In this document: in pieces, positions 11,068 through 24,205 of the stretch
Layout of the letters: the number at the start of each line of letters is the position of its first letter
Position numbering within the stretch: the stretch's first letter is position 1
Source of the DNA: Phaseolus vulgaris
Taxonomy: Eukaryota; Streptophyta; Magnoliopsida; Fabales; Fabaceae
Assembly: GCF_000499845.2 (NCBI RefSeq)
Contig: NC_023756.2
Coordinates: forward strand, 2,307,332 to 2,371,331
DNA length: 64,000 nucleotides
Reading direction: 5' to 3'
Program-made: the position numbers and the translations under genes
Notes under the pieces: model-generated
Told to the model about the DNA's origin: nothing
What the model saw: the letters and a program-made list of their open reading frames with translations, nothing else
Database searches by the model: none

Positions 11068-13877
11068 ATGGCACCGAATTGTGCTGTCACGACAACTGAG
11101 AAGTCTAGTACCAACAACTACACCTTGTTGCAAGTTCATGATTCGGATTCTCCCATGTTCCAAGAGAAGCAGAAAGCCACCAGCCGCAAGCAGTTCACGT
11201 GGTTTCTTCTCCTTAAACTCCACAGAGTTATGACATGTTTGTCATGGTTGACCAATGGTCTCAAAGCCACTTTTGCTTTGGTCAAGAAGCGCGTTTCACT
11301 GGCTGACATGAACGACGAGGGTCCTAATGGTAGAGGGAGGTTGTACAGGTTCATCAAGGTCTTTCTTGCTCTCTCAATTGGAGCCTTGGTTGTTGAGATC
11401 ATTGCTCATTTCAACCAATGGAACTTGCACATGATTCACCCTTGGGAGGTTCAGGGTCTGCTGCACTGGTTCTATGTGGCTTGGCTCTCTTTCAGGGAAG
11501 ACTATGTTGCTCCTCTTGTTTTGTTTGTTTCCAAGTTCTGCATTGTGCTCTTCTTGATTCAGTCTCTGGATCGCCTTGTTCTCTGCGTTGGATGCTTCTG
11601 GATCAAGTACAAGAAGTTGAAGCCAACCATTGATGCAGATGCTTCTGATGTTGAGGACCCTTCAAACTTTCCAATGGTTCTTGTTCAGATTCCCATGTGC
11701 AATGAGAGAGAGGTACACTAGATAAACATTTTCGTTAAGATTAATATTATGATTATGTCTAGCTTATATTTGAAATTAGAATAATCTTATGATTGGTGCT
11801 TGGCAAACTAGTCTAGGCTCATTATTTTCCAGATTTACTTCAGAATCTGAAACATTATTTGTGTTGTTTTTTTATGTGATTGAGGCTTATTCCCAATCCA
11901 TTGGTTCTGCTGCTCAACTTGATTGTTGTTATTCTTTATGTGATTAAGGTTTATTCCCAATCCATTGGTGCTGCTGCACAACTTGATTGGCCAAAAGACA
12001 GAATATTGATTCAAGTGCTAGATGATTCGGATGATGGAAATTTACAGCTGCTCATCAAAGAGGAGGTTGCTTCTTGGAAAGAGAAAGGGATCAACATTGT
12101 GTACAGGCACAGATTGATTAGAACTGGGTATAAAGCTGGGAATCTGAAGTCTGCAATGTCATGTGACTATATTAAAGACTACGAATTTGTGGCAATTTTT
12201 GATGCAGATTTTCAGCCCAATCCCGATTTTCTGAAACTAACAATTCCCCATTTCAAGGTAAGCATTAATACTTTAACCCCACATAAGGGTAAAGGAAAAG
12301 TTTTCTGGGTATGCTCTAAAGTCCAAGTAAGTAATAAATTAGTGTTTATGACTCATTTTTTCAGGGAAAACCTGACTTGGGGCTGGTCCAGGCTAGATGG
12401 TCCTTTGTGAATAAAGATGAGAATCTACTGACAAGGCTCCAGAACATTAACTTGTGCTTTCATTTTGAGGTGGAACAACAAGTTAATGGCTATTTCTTGA
12501 ATTTCTTTGGGTTCAATGGAACAGCTGGTGTTTGGAGGATAAAGGCTTTGGAGGAATCAGGAGGGTGGCTGGAGAGAACCACAGTTGAGGACATGGACAT
12601 AGCTGTCCGAGCTCACCTGAATGGATGGAAGTTTACCTTCCTTAATGATGTCAAAGTTCTATGTGAATTACCAGAGTCTTATGAAGCTTATAAGAAACAA
12701 CAACATCGTTGGCACTCTGGTCCAATGCAGCTCTTCAGGCTATGTCTTCCTGCAATACTAACTTCCAAGGTACTATTACTTTTTCTTAGAGATTTCACGT
12801 TTTGACTAAAGATTAAGACAGATTATAATTAGTGCAAATCTCACTTTACAAGTCGATTTTATAGTCGGTTTTATGAGATTCAGTTACGTTTAAAGTTAAT
12901 TTCTTAATATGGTACCAGAGTTATCTTGAGTCTATCCTAAAGATTGTTTGTTGGACTTATCTCACTTATGTTTAAAGTCTAATTCTTAATATTTTTCACT
13001 TCTTTTTTAAGAGTTGAATTTCTATGCAGCATCAGTATAAAAAAATATACTGTCAAACACAATTATAAATCATTATTAGCATGACTTCTGAAGTAGTTGT
13101 AGTAAAGATAAACAAACACATTATATATGATTGATTGTAATTGGATGCAGTGAAAAATAAGTGCCTACACTATTTACAGAATCTTTATGATATGCAATGT
13201 ATACAATTCTCTGACTTCTTATTTGATTTTATTGAATGCAGATATCAGTTTGGAAGAAGGCTAATTTGATATTTTTGTTCTTCCTATTGAGGAAGCTCAT
13301 ACTCCCCTTCTACTCATTCACCTTGTTTTGCATCATACTACCTTTGACAATGTTCATCCCTGAGTCTGAGCTACCCCTTTGGGTGATATGTTATGTCCCC
13401 ATTTTCATGTCTTTCTTGAACATCCTTCCATCCCCAAAATCTGTCCCTTTCCTAGTTCCTTATCTTCTGTTTGAGAACACCATGTCAGTCACAAAGTTCA
13501 ATGCCATGATTTCTGGACTGTTCCAGCTAGGAAGTGCCTATGAGTGGGTGGTGACAAAGAAGACAGGGAGATCATCTGAGTCAGATTTGTTAGCCTTGGC
13601 TGAGAGAGAATCAAAGTCTTCAAATGAAGAAAAGATTCTGAGAAGACACTCAGAGTCTGGCTTGGAACTGTTGGGAAAACTGAAGCAATCAGAAGTCCCT
13701 TCAAAGAAGAAAAGAAACAGACTCTACAGGAAGGAGCTTGCACTTGCACTTCTTCTGCTCACAGCATCTGCAAGAAGTCTTTTGTCAGCACATGGTGTTC
13801 ACTTCTACTTTTTGCTCTTCCAAGGATTGTCATTTCTGGTGATGGGTTTGGACTTGATTGGTGAACAAGTTAGCTGA
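11068..13877 (+). CDS. CSLC: Cellulose synthase-like C (xyloglucan backbone beta-1,4-glucan synthase)
   Basis: Family GT2 CSLC enzymes polymerise the beta-1,4-glucan backbone of xyloglucan in the Golgi. Exons read by hand: 11068-11712, 11949-12257, 12365-12769, 13242-13877, all phase 0 with GT-AG ends, giving 664 aa; family members are about 670-700 aa. Catalytic signatures are present in order: LDDSDD (D240/D241), FDADFQ (D300, D302), TTVEDMD (E393, D394) and QQHRW (residues 430-434). Hydrophobic segments lie near residues 90-185 and in exon 4 (from about 460, and at the C-terminus), as expected for a multi-pass Golgi protein. The C-terminus [10 protein letters not shown] is the family ending. 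The reading frame extends upstream only to a TTG, so the ATG at 11068 is chosen. Exon 4 reads closest to what I recall of CSLC4/CSLC12/CSLC5, but the paralogue number is not assigned. Oddities: a duplicated intron-1 acceptor and a retroelement remnant in intron 3. Confidence 0.95.
11879..11986 (+). repeat. Short tandem duplication over the CSLC intron 1 / exon 2 junction
   Basis: The 3' end of intron 1 and the first ~40 bases of exon 2 occur twice, about 65 bases apart. The copies share TTATTCCCAATCCATTGGT and CAACTTGATTG. Both carry an AG acceptor in the same relative place (after 11886 and 11948). Entering at the upstream copy gives the same kind of peptide start (AYSQSIG) but reaches an in-frame TAA inside the duplication, so only the downstream acceptor yields the full enzyme. 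Confidence 0.9.
12829..13000 (+). mobile_element. Retroelement remnant in CSLC intron 3
   Basis: The stretch contains a degenerate LTR-like end (CAAGTCGATTTTATAGTCGG, GAGATTCAGTTACG) followed by TGGTACCAGAG at 12910-12920. That resembles TGGTATCAGAGC, the primer-binding site complementary to initiator-Met tRNA in many plant LTR elements. Related sequence lies at 31.7-31.85 kb and 52.1-53.06 kb. No coding part is left. Confidence 0.5.
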
Positions 13878-14401
13878 AATGGAACAAGGATTGAAACTTG
13901 TTTCACTTGTGTTTTGCATCAATACTTGAGTTGAAGTTCATCATGATACAATCGTAAGATTACAGAGAGAAGAAATGAGATATAGAGTAAAGTTGATTGT
14001 TCCATATGAAGAACAATAATAAGCATTGAGGATCATAGACAAACAACATTAATTTTTTTATTTCTTTTCCCAAGACTTTGTCAGGGAGTGGTGATTTATT
14101 GGCTTATTGTGGATTTTCACTTGTGTAAAGCTTTAGGATCATTGAGAGAATCTTGTTGGAAAATAACTGTATTTATTGTCTTTCAGAATAGATTATGGAA
14201 TGAGTAACATTTTCTCTCTAGTGCTTTTTGCAAATTGTGTTCTGATACCTCTCTTGATGACACATATTGCAGAAGCTTCAGACACAATTAGCATAAAGCA
14301 CAAAAAGTATAAATATAATTTCTTATTGATAATACACTATGAAAATTGTTCCGGTATTCATAATATATTCTAACATGAGGTTAAGAATGATTTATAAATT
14401 A

Positions 14402-14783
14402 TATTACAAGAAAATTATTAAATAAAAATCAAACTTACATGTAAAAAATAATTAGTTGTTATATTGATAAAATTATATACAATTTCATATATTAAAAAAA
14501 TCATTGGTATTTAAATTAATTTCTATTATTAATAAATGATTTTTAAATTGGTATCTAATTAGATATCAAGATTTTATATACCAATTTTAGAATCTAAATA
14601 ATTGGTAGCTAAAACTTAGTAGCTAATTAGATACCAATTTAGAAACTATTTATACATAATATAAACTAATTTAGAAACCAATAATTTTTTTAGTCTCTAA
14701 AATAGTATTTAATTTAGTCAATATATAAACTAATAATTTTTTGTCTCTAAAATTGGTTTCTAATTAATGATTTTTTAGTAGTG
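14402..14783. mobile_element. Palindromic MITE copy downstream of CSLC
   Basis: It starts TATTACAAGAAAATTATTAA and ends TAATGATTTTTTAGTAGTG. At 382 bp it is almost the length of the 37-kb copy and has the same internal blocks (AATTGGTAGCTAAAAC, AATAATTAGTTGTTATATTG). Confidence 0.8.
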
Positions 14784-16779
14784 TTATTTCCTCTCTCAAT
14801 CCACTGAGACGTCTTTTAAGAACAAAACTGTGACGGAACACTGACCTCCAAAGCGGACAATACCTTAAATGCGATGATTAATCCTGTGATATTATCTTTC
14901 GGATTTAAGGAGATTTCTTATCCCCAAATCAACTGGTGTATCAAATTTTATTGTTTGGATATCTTTCACAAGCCTTTTTAATTAATTTATAGTAATTAAT
15001 TTATAGTTTTTTCTTTAGTTGAAAAACTTATTTAATCTAATTTGGAGGGTTTGGTACACAAACGTTTTGGAGTACCTTTTAGCATTTCTTAAAATGCAAA
15101 CTTGGAGCTTTTTTCTATTTATTTCTTTTTTATCCTTCGAATATTTATGAAATTTCCTTGTAACTTAAAAGATAAGTTAATTATATATTTGATTTATTTT
15201 ATTTTATCATTCTCCATTTTAGATTATACTATTTACTTTAACTATTAAATTGTTTATAATATTTATTTTATTAATTCAATATTATACTTAAAAAATTGAT
15301 AATAATATATTTTTAATAGTTCTACGTTAAACTGTTTATTTAACAAATACACTTATTAAAATAACAAAAATATAACATCTTATATATTATCATTACTTAA
15401 TTTTAAACTTGATTGAAAAATAATTCAAATATATATATAATACAATATAATATAAGATTAAAGGTAGAATATATAAGAGAGAGAAATAATTATTGAAACT
15501 ATAATTAATATTTAATTGTGCAAAATGTTAGAAACTTTATATTATGTTAAAACAATCATATTTACCCGATTCTATATAATATCTTATGTGAGTCTTATTT
15601 TGATTCAGTTCGCATCTAAATAGTCATTTAATTCAATTTTGAGGTTGCAAAAACATAGAGAAAATAAAGATTTAAAAATGTAATTTTTTATTTTTAACAT
15701 TTTGGTAAAACGTAATAAAAATATCTGTATTTTTTTATTGACTAATTTCATTCTTAAACTTAAAAAAACTGTAAATTTAGTTTCTTCTAATTTGAAAAAA
15801 GAAACATAATATTTTGTTCTGCAAAAAAAGAGAATAAATCTACATATTTATCATTACTAAAATAAAATAGAATTATTTGATTAGAGGTAACAAAATAAAT
15901 TATCTGATTTGGGTTTAGTTATGTGAGTTGTCAACAATGATAAATCGGAGAAAAAAATCTGAGATATATTTCAGACTTTCAAAATGACACCTAAAAAGTA
16001 AAAAGCTAGGTTTTTAGGCTTTTGAGAGAAAATTTTGCATGTTAATTTCATATTGGACCATGATTTAATCAATCTAAAAAAATACTTCAAGAATTTCACT
16101 CTCATACTTTTTTTTTCTATCTCCATAACTATAATATATTTACTAAAACACTTCTATCTATTATTTTTTTTTAAAAAAAATCATTCCTCTTCAATGGAAT
16201 TTTTTTGGATTATGTATGATGAATAGATTCTAAAAAAGTTTATCCAATAATACACTTCTTTCTAGATTATGTGTGATGAATATATTCTAGAAAAGTTCAT
16301 CATTTTTTTTCACTGGCAAAGTAAAAAAGTTTATAATAATTGTTCTGATAATGGTTTATAAATTAGGTAATTCAGAACTATATTGAGAATGGTTATTCAA
16401 ATTTGATTATAATTTAAAAGAAATATATTTCAGATTAAATATATTTTGAGTTATATAATCTAAAACCGTATCTGGTATTACACAATCTTATCTTAAATAT
16501 AATTTTGATTATGAAATATGAAATCATATTTTAATTTTTATAATTTATAACTATATTCTAAATTACATCATTTGTAATCTAATTTTGATTTTGTTATTTT
16601 TTTATAGTTTGGGATGGGTGAAGAAAGTAAAGAGTGGAGGGAGAAAAGAAAATGGTTAGTTCAACTTGTCTTCAGAATTAAACCCAGTCTCAGGTAGATG
16701 AAACAGATGGATTTGGATTGACCGTGTTTGACTTTAGGGTTTTCCCATTTCTTAAAAATACAACATTGGGCTTAAAATC

Positions 16780-17400
16780 GATATATATGAAGTTTTTTCT
16801 TCATGCACCTCCACAATTTTGAAAATAATTATTTTGTCTTCTGGAATACACTTTCCAAAAATCCTGGAATAGGATTTTCAAAATTTTCATAACGAAATTT
16901 TCATAACAAGATTTTTAGAATGAAAATTTCAAAACTCATAAAATACATTCCTAAATAAGCTTTTTAGAAAGAAAAAAAAAATTGGAATCAGCTTTCTGAA
17001 ACATATATAATATATTATCAGAATGAGAAACTTTTCCTAACAAATTTTGTTGTTTTAAGTGGCAAGAGTGAAGCAACACGGGGTGAAAATAGTAGTAACA
17101 TGGTGTAACTCTCAAACTTTAAATCCTAAATCTTAAATCTAAACGAAACATATGCCGGAAATAGAATGAAGAAAAATAAAGGGAAAAAGGAGGGAGAGAA
17201 AAGTGTAAAATTCACAAGGGCAATTTAGTCTTTTCAACCAATTAAGGGGATGCATATCTAAAAATGGGAGTGGAGAAAGGAAAAGTCTTGATATAAGGAT
17301 TATAGATCCAATTAGAACCCACTATAAGTGGCCTTTGCTTATTGCACCCTTATTATAAGTTTTGAAATACCCATTTTGTCCCTTGGCCTTTTATTTGAGA
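16780..17400. repeat. Interspersed repeat-like segment between CSLC and the RNase H gene
   Basis: It contains reiterated TTCTGGAATAC / TTTCCAAAAATCCTGGAAT and AAAATTTTCATAACGAAA / ATTTTCATAACAAG phrases, then a purine-rich block. No ORF of note. Repeat identity is recalled, not verified. Confidence 0.3.
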
Positions 17401-18631
17401 CGGTCTCCTCCTTCGTCAATATGTTTTTACTGCTGATTCAAGCTTGGAAGATATGAATTCCAACTAGGGGTGGTAGTGTTGGTGGTGGTGTGTTGTGTTG
17501 AAGTCGAGTTGGTGAAAAAGGTTGTCGTAGATGATGTTCATATGTTGTATGTTGTTGTATCTTATAATGCATTAAATTAAATGAATGTAGATTCATGTAG
17601 TATTATGTTTACAACAAATGATGTAAACATTACCAGTACATCGATATTTATATATTATGTAGTTGTCAAACATATTTGGTGAATGAAATATAAAGTTATA
17701 TTATGTTTTTTTGTGAATATTTACTACTCAAGAGGATTTGTTGCATTGTGAAAGAAAAGATTGTTTATAATTGTGACTTTGTTATTGGTAAGGTCAAATA
17801 TAATAAATGGACAACAAGCGTATGCATATTATTAGGTTTTAAGAGAGGAGATAAATATAAATGATGCAAAAATGACTTACAAGTAACTATTAATGAAAGT
17901 GAAAAATGTAAATTTTACTTTAAATTGTGAGAAAAACCGCTAAAAAGTGTTGAAAAATGGATTATGAAATTACTTTTTGTCTCTCATAATCATGACTTAG
18001 TAAATACATTAATGAATCATCAATATAATATATACTAATAGGTTAATATGTAATGAGAAGTTCATATTTATTGATATAACAATAATTGAATAAAACTTAT
18101 AAATATTTTGCTAACAATAAAAAAAATAATAAAAAAATATAAACACCAAAAACAAGTTTATGTATATCCAATTGAGAACACAAAACTGAAATACAACATC
18201 GATGATATTAAAGGCCATTTGGTGTAGCGAGGAAGGGTATTTTAGATTTTTCTGCTTGTAGTAGAGGAGTGCAGTTAGTAGTCGTGAGGGTGCAGGAATA
18301 AAAAGCCCTTTCGTTTTTGCGTCTCTATGCTATGCTATGCATGACAATAAAATGATGAACATGGTAAATGAGCTGAACTTTTTGGTTGACATGTTTTCTC
18401 GTTCTGTCGCTGTCACATCAAAATCAAATACAGGAAGTTCGCAATTGTGGCTTTTCAAAACTGGAAAACAGGTTCTCTTTGTTCTAACTGAGAGAAACTG
18501 ATTCATTCTGCAACTGGGTTTGTTTCTTCACTGTACAACGTTTTGCTTCAAATTCTGGGTTATTTGTTCACATGATGTTTTTTTTTCTCATCTAAAGATC
18601 ATAATTTTGTGAATGTTGCAGTGTTGTTGCA

Positions 18632-21600
18632 ATGGCTGAGGAGAAAGATGCTTTCTATGTTGTAAGGAAAGGGGATGTTGTTGGCATCTACAAGTCTTTC
18701 AGTGACATCCAATCGTTATTTGCGTCTTCTGTATGACATCTTCCACCTTGTTGTGTTCTTTCATGTTGCAAAGTTTTTGCCTTTGCCGTTTTCTGCATTT
18801 GGCCAGTGGGTGCTCTTTAATGTTGCATTTCTAAGCCAATGTGTTTTGTAGTTTGAAAATTTAGGATTTTGAATGGTCACTGTTTCTAAGGACCGTTATC
18901 TATTTCCTAAAATTTGTTTGTTTCCTGGGCACATTTTTCTTTTGTAAAAGTTTTATCTTGTTGTTGTTGAATAGAGCACTTGAAGAAAGTAGTTCAAGAG
19001 GATGAGAAAAGAAAACTTCTCTTTTCTGTTGCCGTTTTTTGTGTAAGAAAACAGTGGTTCTGGAAACAATTTTCATAACGTCATAGGTTTTGGATGAAAA
19101 ATTGATTGTTGACTTGTCTGGAATTGTTTTATAAAGCAGTTTTTAAATCAGAATTGTTAGAAGAGAATCAAACAAGGCCTAATTCTTTACACTTAATATG
19201 CATTATATTTCTGGGGTTGGTTTCTGTTTTCTTGAGTTGAAACCAGCATCTTTTTTTTTTAAATTTTTGATTACTATAGAAGTTGGGGGTATTCTCATTT
19301 GAGTATTTGCGTTTTCCATGCAGGTATCTAGTGACTCTCTAAGTATTTACAAGGGGTATTCTTTACCTCAGGAAACTGAGGAATACCTTATTTCACAAGG
19401 GCTTAAGGGAGCCCCCTATTCTATCAGTGCTGCTAGTGTGAATGAGGACCTATTTGGAAGACTTCATGCTTGTCCTTATCAGGTTCGAGGCACCTTTCTT
19501 CTTGTTTCTGTTGTTCTCTAATACTTGAAAATTTTCCTTATGTATGGGGTAAAATCCATTTTTTGTGATATTGTTAGCTTGAACTTTATGTTGAAACTTT
19601 TGCCTCGTTGCATTTTATGTTGGATCGTAAATTTGTAATGAATTTCATTTTTGTAACTGTAGAATTTAAGGCTTTTTAAAGGCTTTTTAAGGTTATGTCA
19701 TTTGTGTCTCTTGCAATTGAAAAATGTCTAACTTCAAGAGAAGACTGATTTTTCTGCAGGATCCATATTCTGCTGGAAGAACTTTGGGCGTGAGTTCCTT
19801 ATCAAGGAAACAAGGAGCCATTCAGCTTGACACTAGCGTAAGTTATCTACCCATCCTTGAACAAGAAATTGCACTTATATTCCTTAAGAAATGCTATTGA
19901 TTTAACTGAAGCACATATTTGGAGCACAGATGTGAAATTTAAATTACATGTTGCTGAGTTCCACCTGTGTCATCAGCCCTCTATTCTGAGGCAGGGCAGG
20001 CCTTTCTGTTCTATATTGTTAAGCCAACAGTGATCCAATATAGTTAGTAAAGTTAGCACTTAGTGCTCTGGTCTTACACTCCTACTACTTAGCCTTTTCT
20101 GCCGATTGTGTGTTTGTCATTAGCTACGTTTTTTGCTTCTTTTCCTTTCTTGTACAGAAGCTAGCTGGATCTTCTTCATTCCCAACAAATTCACAGACAC
20201 ATCATGCACTAGGTGGATCCCAAGCAGAGTTGTCTACTTGTGTAAGCTTGTTTGATTATGTTTTGCATTGCTAATTGCTAATATTGGAACTCTACATCAC
20301 TTGATAATGTGTTTTGTAGTTGGTGACTATTTCAGCTTCATAGCAATTCTTTGATTTTATTTCTTTGGAAGTTATCTGCAAGTGATAATAAATATGTATG
20401 TTCTGGCAGTTATAAGACTGAAATATACTTTAAAGTTTTTGCTGTTTTATTTAACTCCTCCTTTCAGGCATTCATACATACATATTAGGGGTTGGTATGT
20501 TCAATTTCAATTGCTTGTTAATTTATTGTTCATGCTACTCTAAAATTTCAAGCATTCTATTCTATCATTAATTCTTGCATGCGTGTCTTTTGTAGTTTTC
20601 GTGTACCCTTCATTTTGATGGTGCTTCCAAAGGTAATCCTGGACCAGCTGGTGCTGGAGCTATACTGCGTGATGAGAGCAAGGTTTTTACTATCTGTGAC
20701 AATTCTTTTTGTTATTATACTTTTACAGAATGTAGCTAACTATTAGGTCTCTACTTAGGTCTATAGATTGCGTGAAGGAGTGGGAATTCAAACAAATAAT
20801 GTTGCTGAATATAGAAGTTTAATACTAGGATTGAAACATGCCCTTAAGAAAGGATATAAGCACATTGTTGTCCAAGGAGACTCTCTGCTTGTGTGCAATC
20901 AGGTTTGTTATATTTTCAATTCCCCTTTTCTTCTCTACCACGTTATCCGTGTTTCAGTACTGAAATAGCATGTGGATGGTGATAAAAGAAGATTACTCTA
21001 ATTATTAAATAAGTATCTTACACACATATTTGAAACTTGAAGTAACAATATAGTTCCTACTGAAAGGTTCTTTGGATTCATTAAGTCATTTCTTCCTAAT
21101 GGTCAGATAATTGAGTTGAGTTGGGTTTTACCAACAATTGCTCTTCAGTTTATATGCACTTTGTGACCCCATCTTATATGATTGCCTTTGCAACAGATTC
21201 AAGGTTTATGGAAAATCAAAAACCCGAATATGGCTTCCTTGTGTACTGAGGCCAAGGAGTTGAAGAATAGGTTTCTGTCATTCAAGATCAGTCATGTTCT
21301 TAGGGTACCACTTTATCATTTGCTCTATATTTAATATTTACTTATAAAGAAAATAATGGCAAACTTGGCGTCCCCATGATAAGCAAAAGATGAAGACATC
21401 ATGAGCAACTCTTCCTCCTCATACTGTAAATATTTGAGGGCCTGGTTGGATAAATTTTTCAACAAAATTTGACAGGAGAAGAAAATAGAAGGAATCAGGG
21501 ATCTAAAATAAATAAACTTGTTCTTGCATGTTGTAGTCAATTTATTTAATTCAAATCCTTAATTTATGGAGAAGTTATGAAAGCTTTTAAGAAATTGAGA

Positions 21601-22222
21601 TAAATTGAATTAACTAATGGCAAAAGTTCTGATTCATTTTACTTTGTTTCTTGTTATTTTTTCCTCTAAAAGTGTTTATTGAGATGTTTATCCAAATTTT
21701 ATAGTTACTTTGTTACTTAATTGCTAAATTTTATATAGTTATACTTGCTGGTATCAATGTATATGGTTTGTAATAGTTTGTACTCTGTATGTACATATAA
21801 CTAGCATCAGGTGTTCTACTTATACAAAGATTTGCATGCAGTTCTCACTGTATTTATCTTTTTTATTTCTAGAACACCACCCTATACTTTTTACCTCACT
21901 GTTTTTGTAATCTGATTACAAATGATATGCTTTGTGTTGATGTTTTAGGAATATAACTCTGAAGCTGATGCTCAAGCAAACCTGGCCGTAAATCTCAAAG
22001 GTTAGTCTCAGGGTCTTCTGAGTTCTCTTAAGTTTTGATTGTTATACTTCCATTATAATTGCAAAAATGCTACATTGATTTCATTATGTTTCTGTTCTCT
22101 AAATTTTTGTAGTAAAATAAAATAAACCACTAATCTCTTAGCCTTGTATAAATGTTACTTTTGTGTCTGGTTCCTAAACTTTTGCAGCTGGTCAAGTGCA
22201 AGAAGATTGCCAATTGCTTTAA
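18632..22222 (+). CDS. Plant RNase H1-type ribonuclease with N-terminal hybrid-binding domain
   Basis: It should cleave the RNA strand of RNA:DNA hybrids (R-loops). Exons: 18632-18730, 19324-19482, 19760-19837, 20158-20241, 20596-20682, 20759-20902, 21197-21304, 21949-22000, 22188-22222; total 281 aa. Residues ~7-65 form the viroplasmin/hybrid-binding domain (FYVVRKGDVVGIYKSFSD, then YKGYSLPQETEEYL). Residues ~87-140 are a polar linker. Residues 141-281 are the RNase H domain with the full acidic set: D148 (LHFDGASKGNPGP), E186 (NNVAEYRS), D210 (VQGDSLLV), D260 (NSEADAQAN). Length and layout match Arabidopsis RNH1A/B/C-type proteins. There is no transit-peptide-like extension before the hybrid-binding domain, so a nuclear or cytosolic form is likelier than an organellar one (inference). 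A 5' UTR intron ending at the AG of 18620-18621 is possible. This is a cellular gene, not a retroelement RNase H: it has nine exons and no reverse transcriptase nearby. Confidence 0.93.
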
Positions 22223-23809
22223 TGCTTGACTTCAGTTGCTCTCAGCTGGTTAAAACTTTGGTCCATTGTAGCTGTAGGTGACCTTTTTCTGTATAGGCAG
22301 TGTCCTAAGGTACTGTCAGAACTTGGGAAACTGCATGCCACTGATAAAGTGCTGTTGGAAATTTTGTTAGTCAATGTCCTGTGACAATATTTAGGATTAG
22401 CTTTATAAGACTCAGTGCTGCTTAGGATGGTGTTACCTCAGATAATGTCATAAATTTTTGCAGTTTTGTGGTTCTGAATCTGATTATTTTCTATCTTAAT
22501 TCACTTTTTTTTAACTAATAACATGTCCATACTAATGTTTTTTAAGGGTATGTTGACATCATAATCTCGGTTTATAAGAAATGTATAGGGTTGGAGTGTT
22601 CTTAAAATGTTCTGCATTTATTCATTATATTTGCTGATAAAAAATAAATTCTGCATGATTAATAAGTAGAAATGAATATAGGATAAAATGAAAAAGTGAT
22701 GTGGCTATTTTCTAATTCATCAGTGTTGAATAGTAAACTCTTTATCCATTAAATTTAGAATATTTGATTGAAGAGACTTGACAGGTTTTTCAGTTGAAGA
22801 GAGGCTTTGTAAGCAGTTACAAGTTTTATGCCCTATAATTGATTGCTGATGGAAAGTTAGTGAACGAAGAAAGAAAAGTTAAATATAAAAAAATATGAAA
22901 AAAAGAATTTATATATTAAATAATTGATTTTGCAGGAAATATTAATATTTATTTAATTGTTTAGTAGAACTTAAATTTCATTAGAGGATTAAAAGATAAG
23001 TGATTTATAATTTTATTTAACTTTCAATTAGATTTTAATTTCTGAAATTTGGGACGAATCCATCTTTCAAATTCAAAAGGTTTTTAATTTCTTATATTTG
23101 AAAAAAATATGTTTTTAATTTTAAATATTAGAGAGATTAAAATTATTTAGGTAAATTATCCCTACATTTCCTTACCTCTGTATCTTCATATTAATTTTAA
23201 AAAATTAGCTTTAATCTTTTTTAAAATTTTAAATAATTGTAAATGAAGCATAATCTTAATCTTATATTTTTAAATAACTTAAGTTGGATTTTTGTACTTC
23301 TTTTAGCCACTACACTTTCTTTATTCTCCACATTTTAGTTTTGTACTTTTTTTTACGCATAGTTTGTATTTTTTTTCTAGGTTTTGTGATTTAAAAAAAA
23401 ATTGAACAAAAACATAACACCATAAGTAAAAATAATACAAAATTTATCTCAATCACCAATGTTTATCACTAGTCAGCATAAACAACTACTTGAAAATAAA
23501 AATACTATATTTTCTACCATAATCGGAAAGATATTGTTGGAATTAAAAAAAAATTGGAGGTGCAAATAGAATTTGTCAATGATTTTAAAGATCATTTGTA
23601 TTCGTCAAACAATCCATTTAAAAGTTTTTTTTTCAAATTTAAGAAACAAAAATATTTTAAAAAATTAAAGAACCAAAATAGACTCATTTTAGATATTAGA
23701 AAGTAAAAACATGATTAGTTTTAAATTGGGCAACTTATTATTCATTTACTTTAGATTTGGCTTTTAAGATTTCTCTTTACTAAAGTATTAGTTTTTAATT
23801 TTTTGCAAA

Positions 23810-24205
23810 ACATCATTGTACTGGTATGGTCCGTATGACTAATGGCACGTCTCGGACCCACTATTGGGCCACGTCCCACATCTATAAGGTTGACCGATAT
23901 CATAAGTTCAGTTATGCTCAAACAGCTTAGCAAAGCTAAACCATGATTAGGAGTAGGTAATGCCACCCTAATCACGGTCCAACTTCCTAATCCGACTCTA
24001 GTAACCGAGTACCAATCTCATTTGCTGACTTGAGCATCGGAGTGTCTTCTACAGATATTTGATATTTCTATTCAGTGTTTACAAGAAGACCGAGAGTCAA
24101 GGCTAAAAAGGAAGAGCAAGGAAGGAGGTTGAAGAGTAGTACGATTGACCGACAAAAAGAAAGAAGACGAATCCTCTCAATAGTTCTCTAGGTCTCATAT
24201 TTTTT
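23810..24205 (+). repeat. Dispersed LTR-like repeat, copy 1
   Basis: It shares with three other copies the ordered blocks TAATCACGGTCCAA, a CCGAGTACCAA-type block, CTTGAGCATCGGAGTGTCTT and a purine-rich GAAGA tail followed by a GACCGAC block and AATAGTTCTCT. No coding region is left. Moderately GC-rich for this window. Confidence 0.6.

Larger units (their letters stand above)
14175..18300. other. CSLC-RNase H intergenic region
   Basis: It contains the 14.4-kb MITE and the 16.8-17.4-kb repeat-like segment. Near 18325 TATGC is repeated three times just before the likely RNase H promoter. Nothing else is recognised. Confidence 0.6.

Noticed and set aside
11136..11402. 88-codon antisense frame in CSLC exon 1
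   Set aside because: It overlaps a clearly recognised exon and has no family resemblance.
20596..21304. RNase H domain as part of a retrotransposon polymerase
   Set aside because: It is split by introns, joined to a viroplasmin-type domain, and has no reverse transcriptase or integrase around it.
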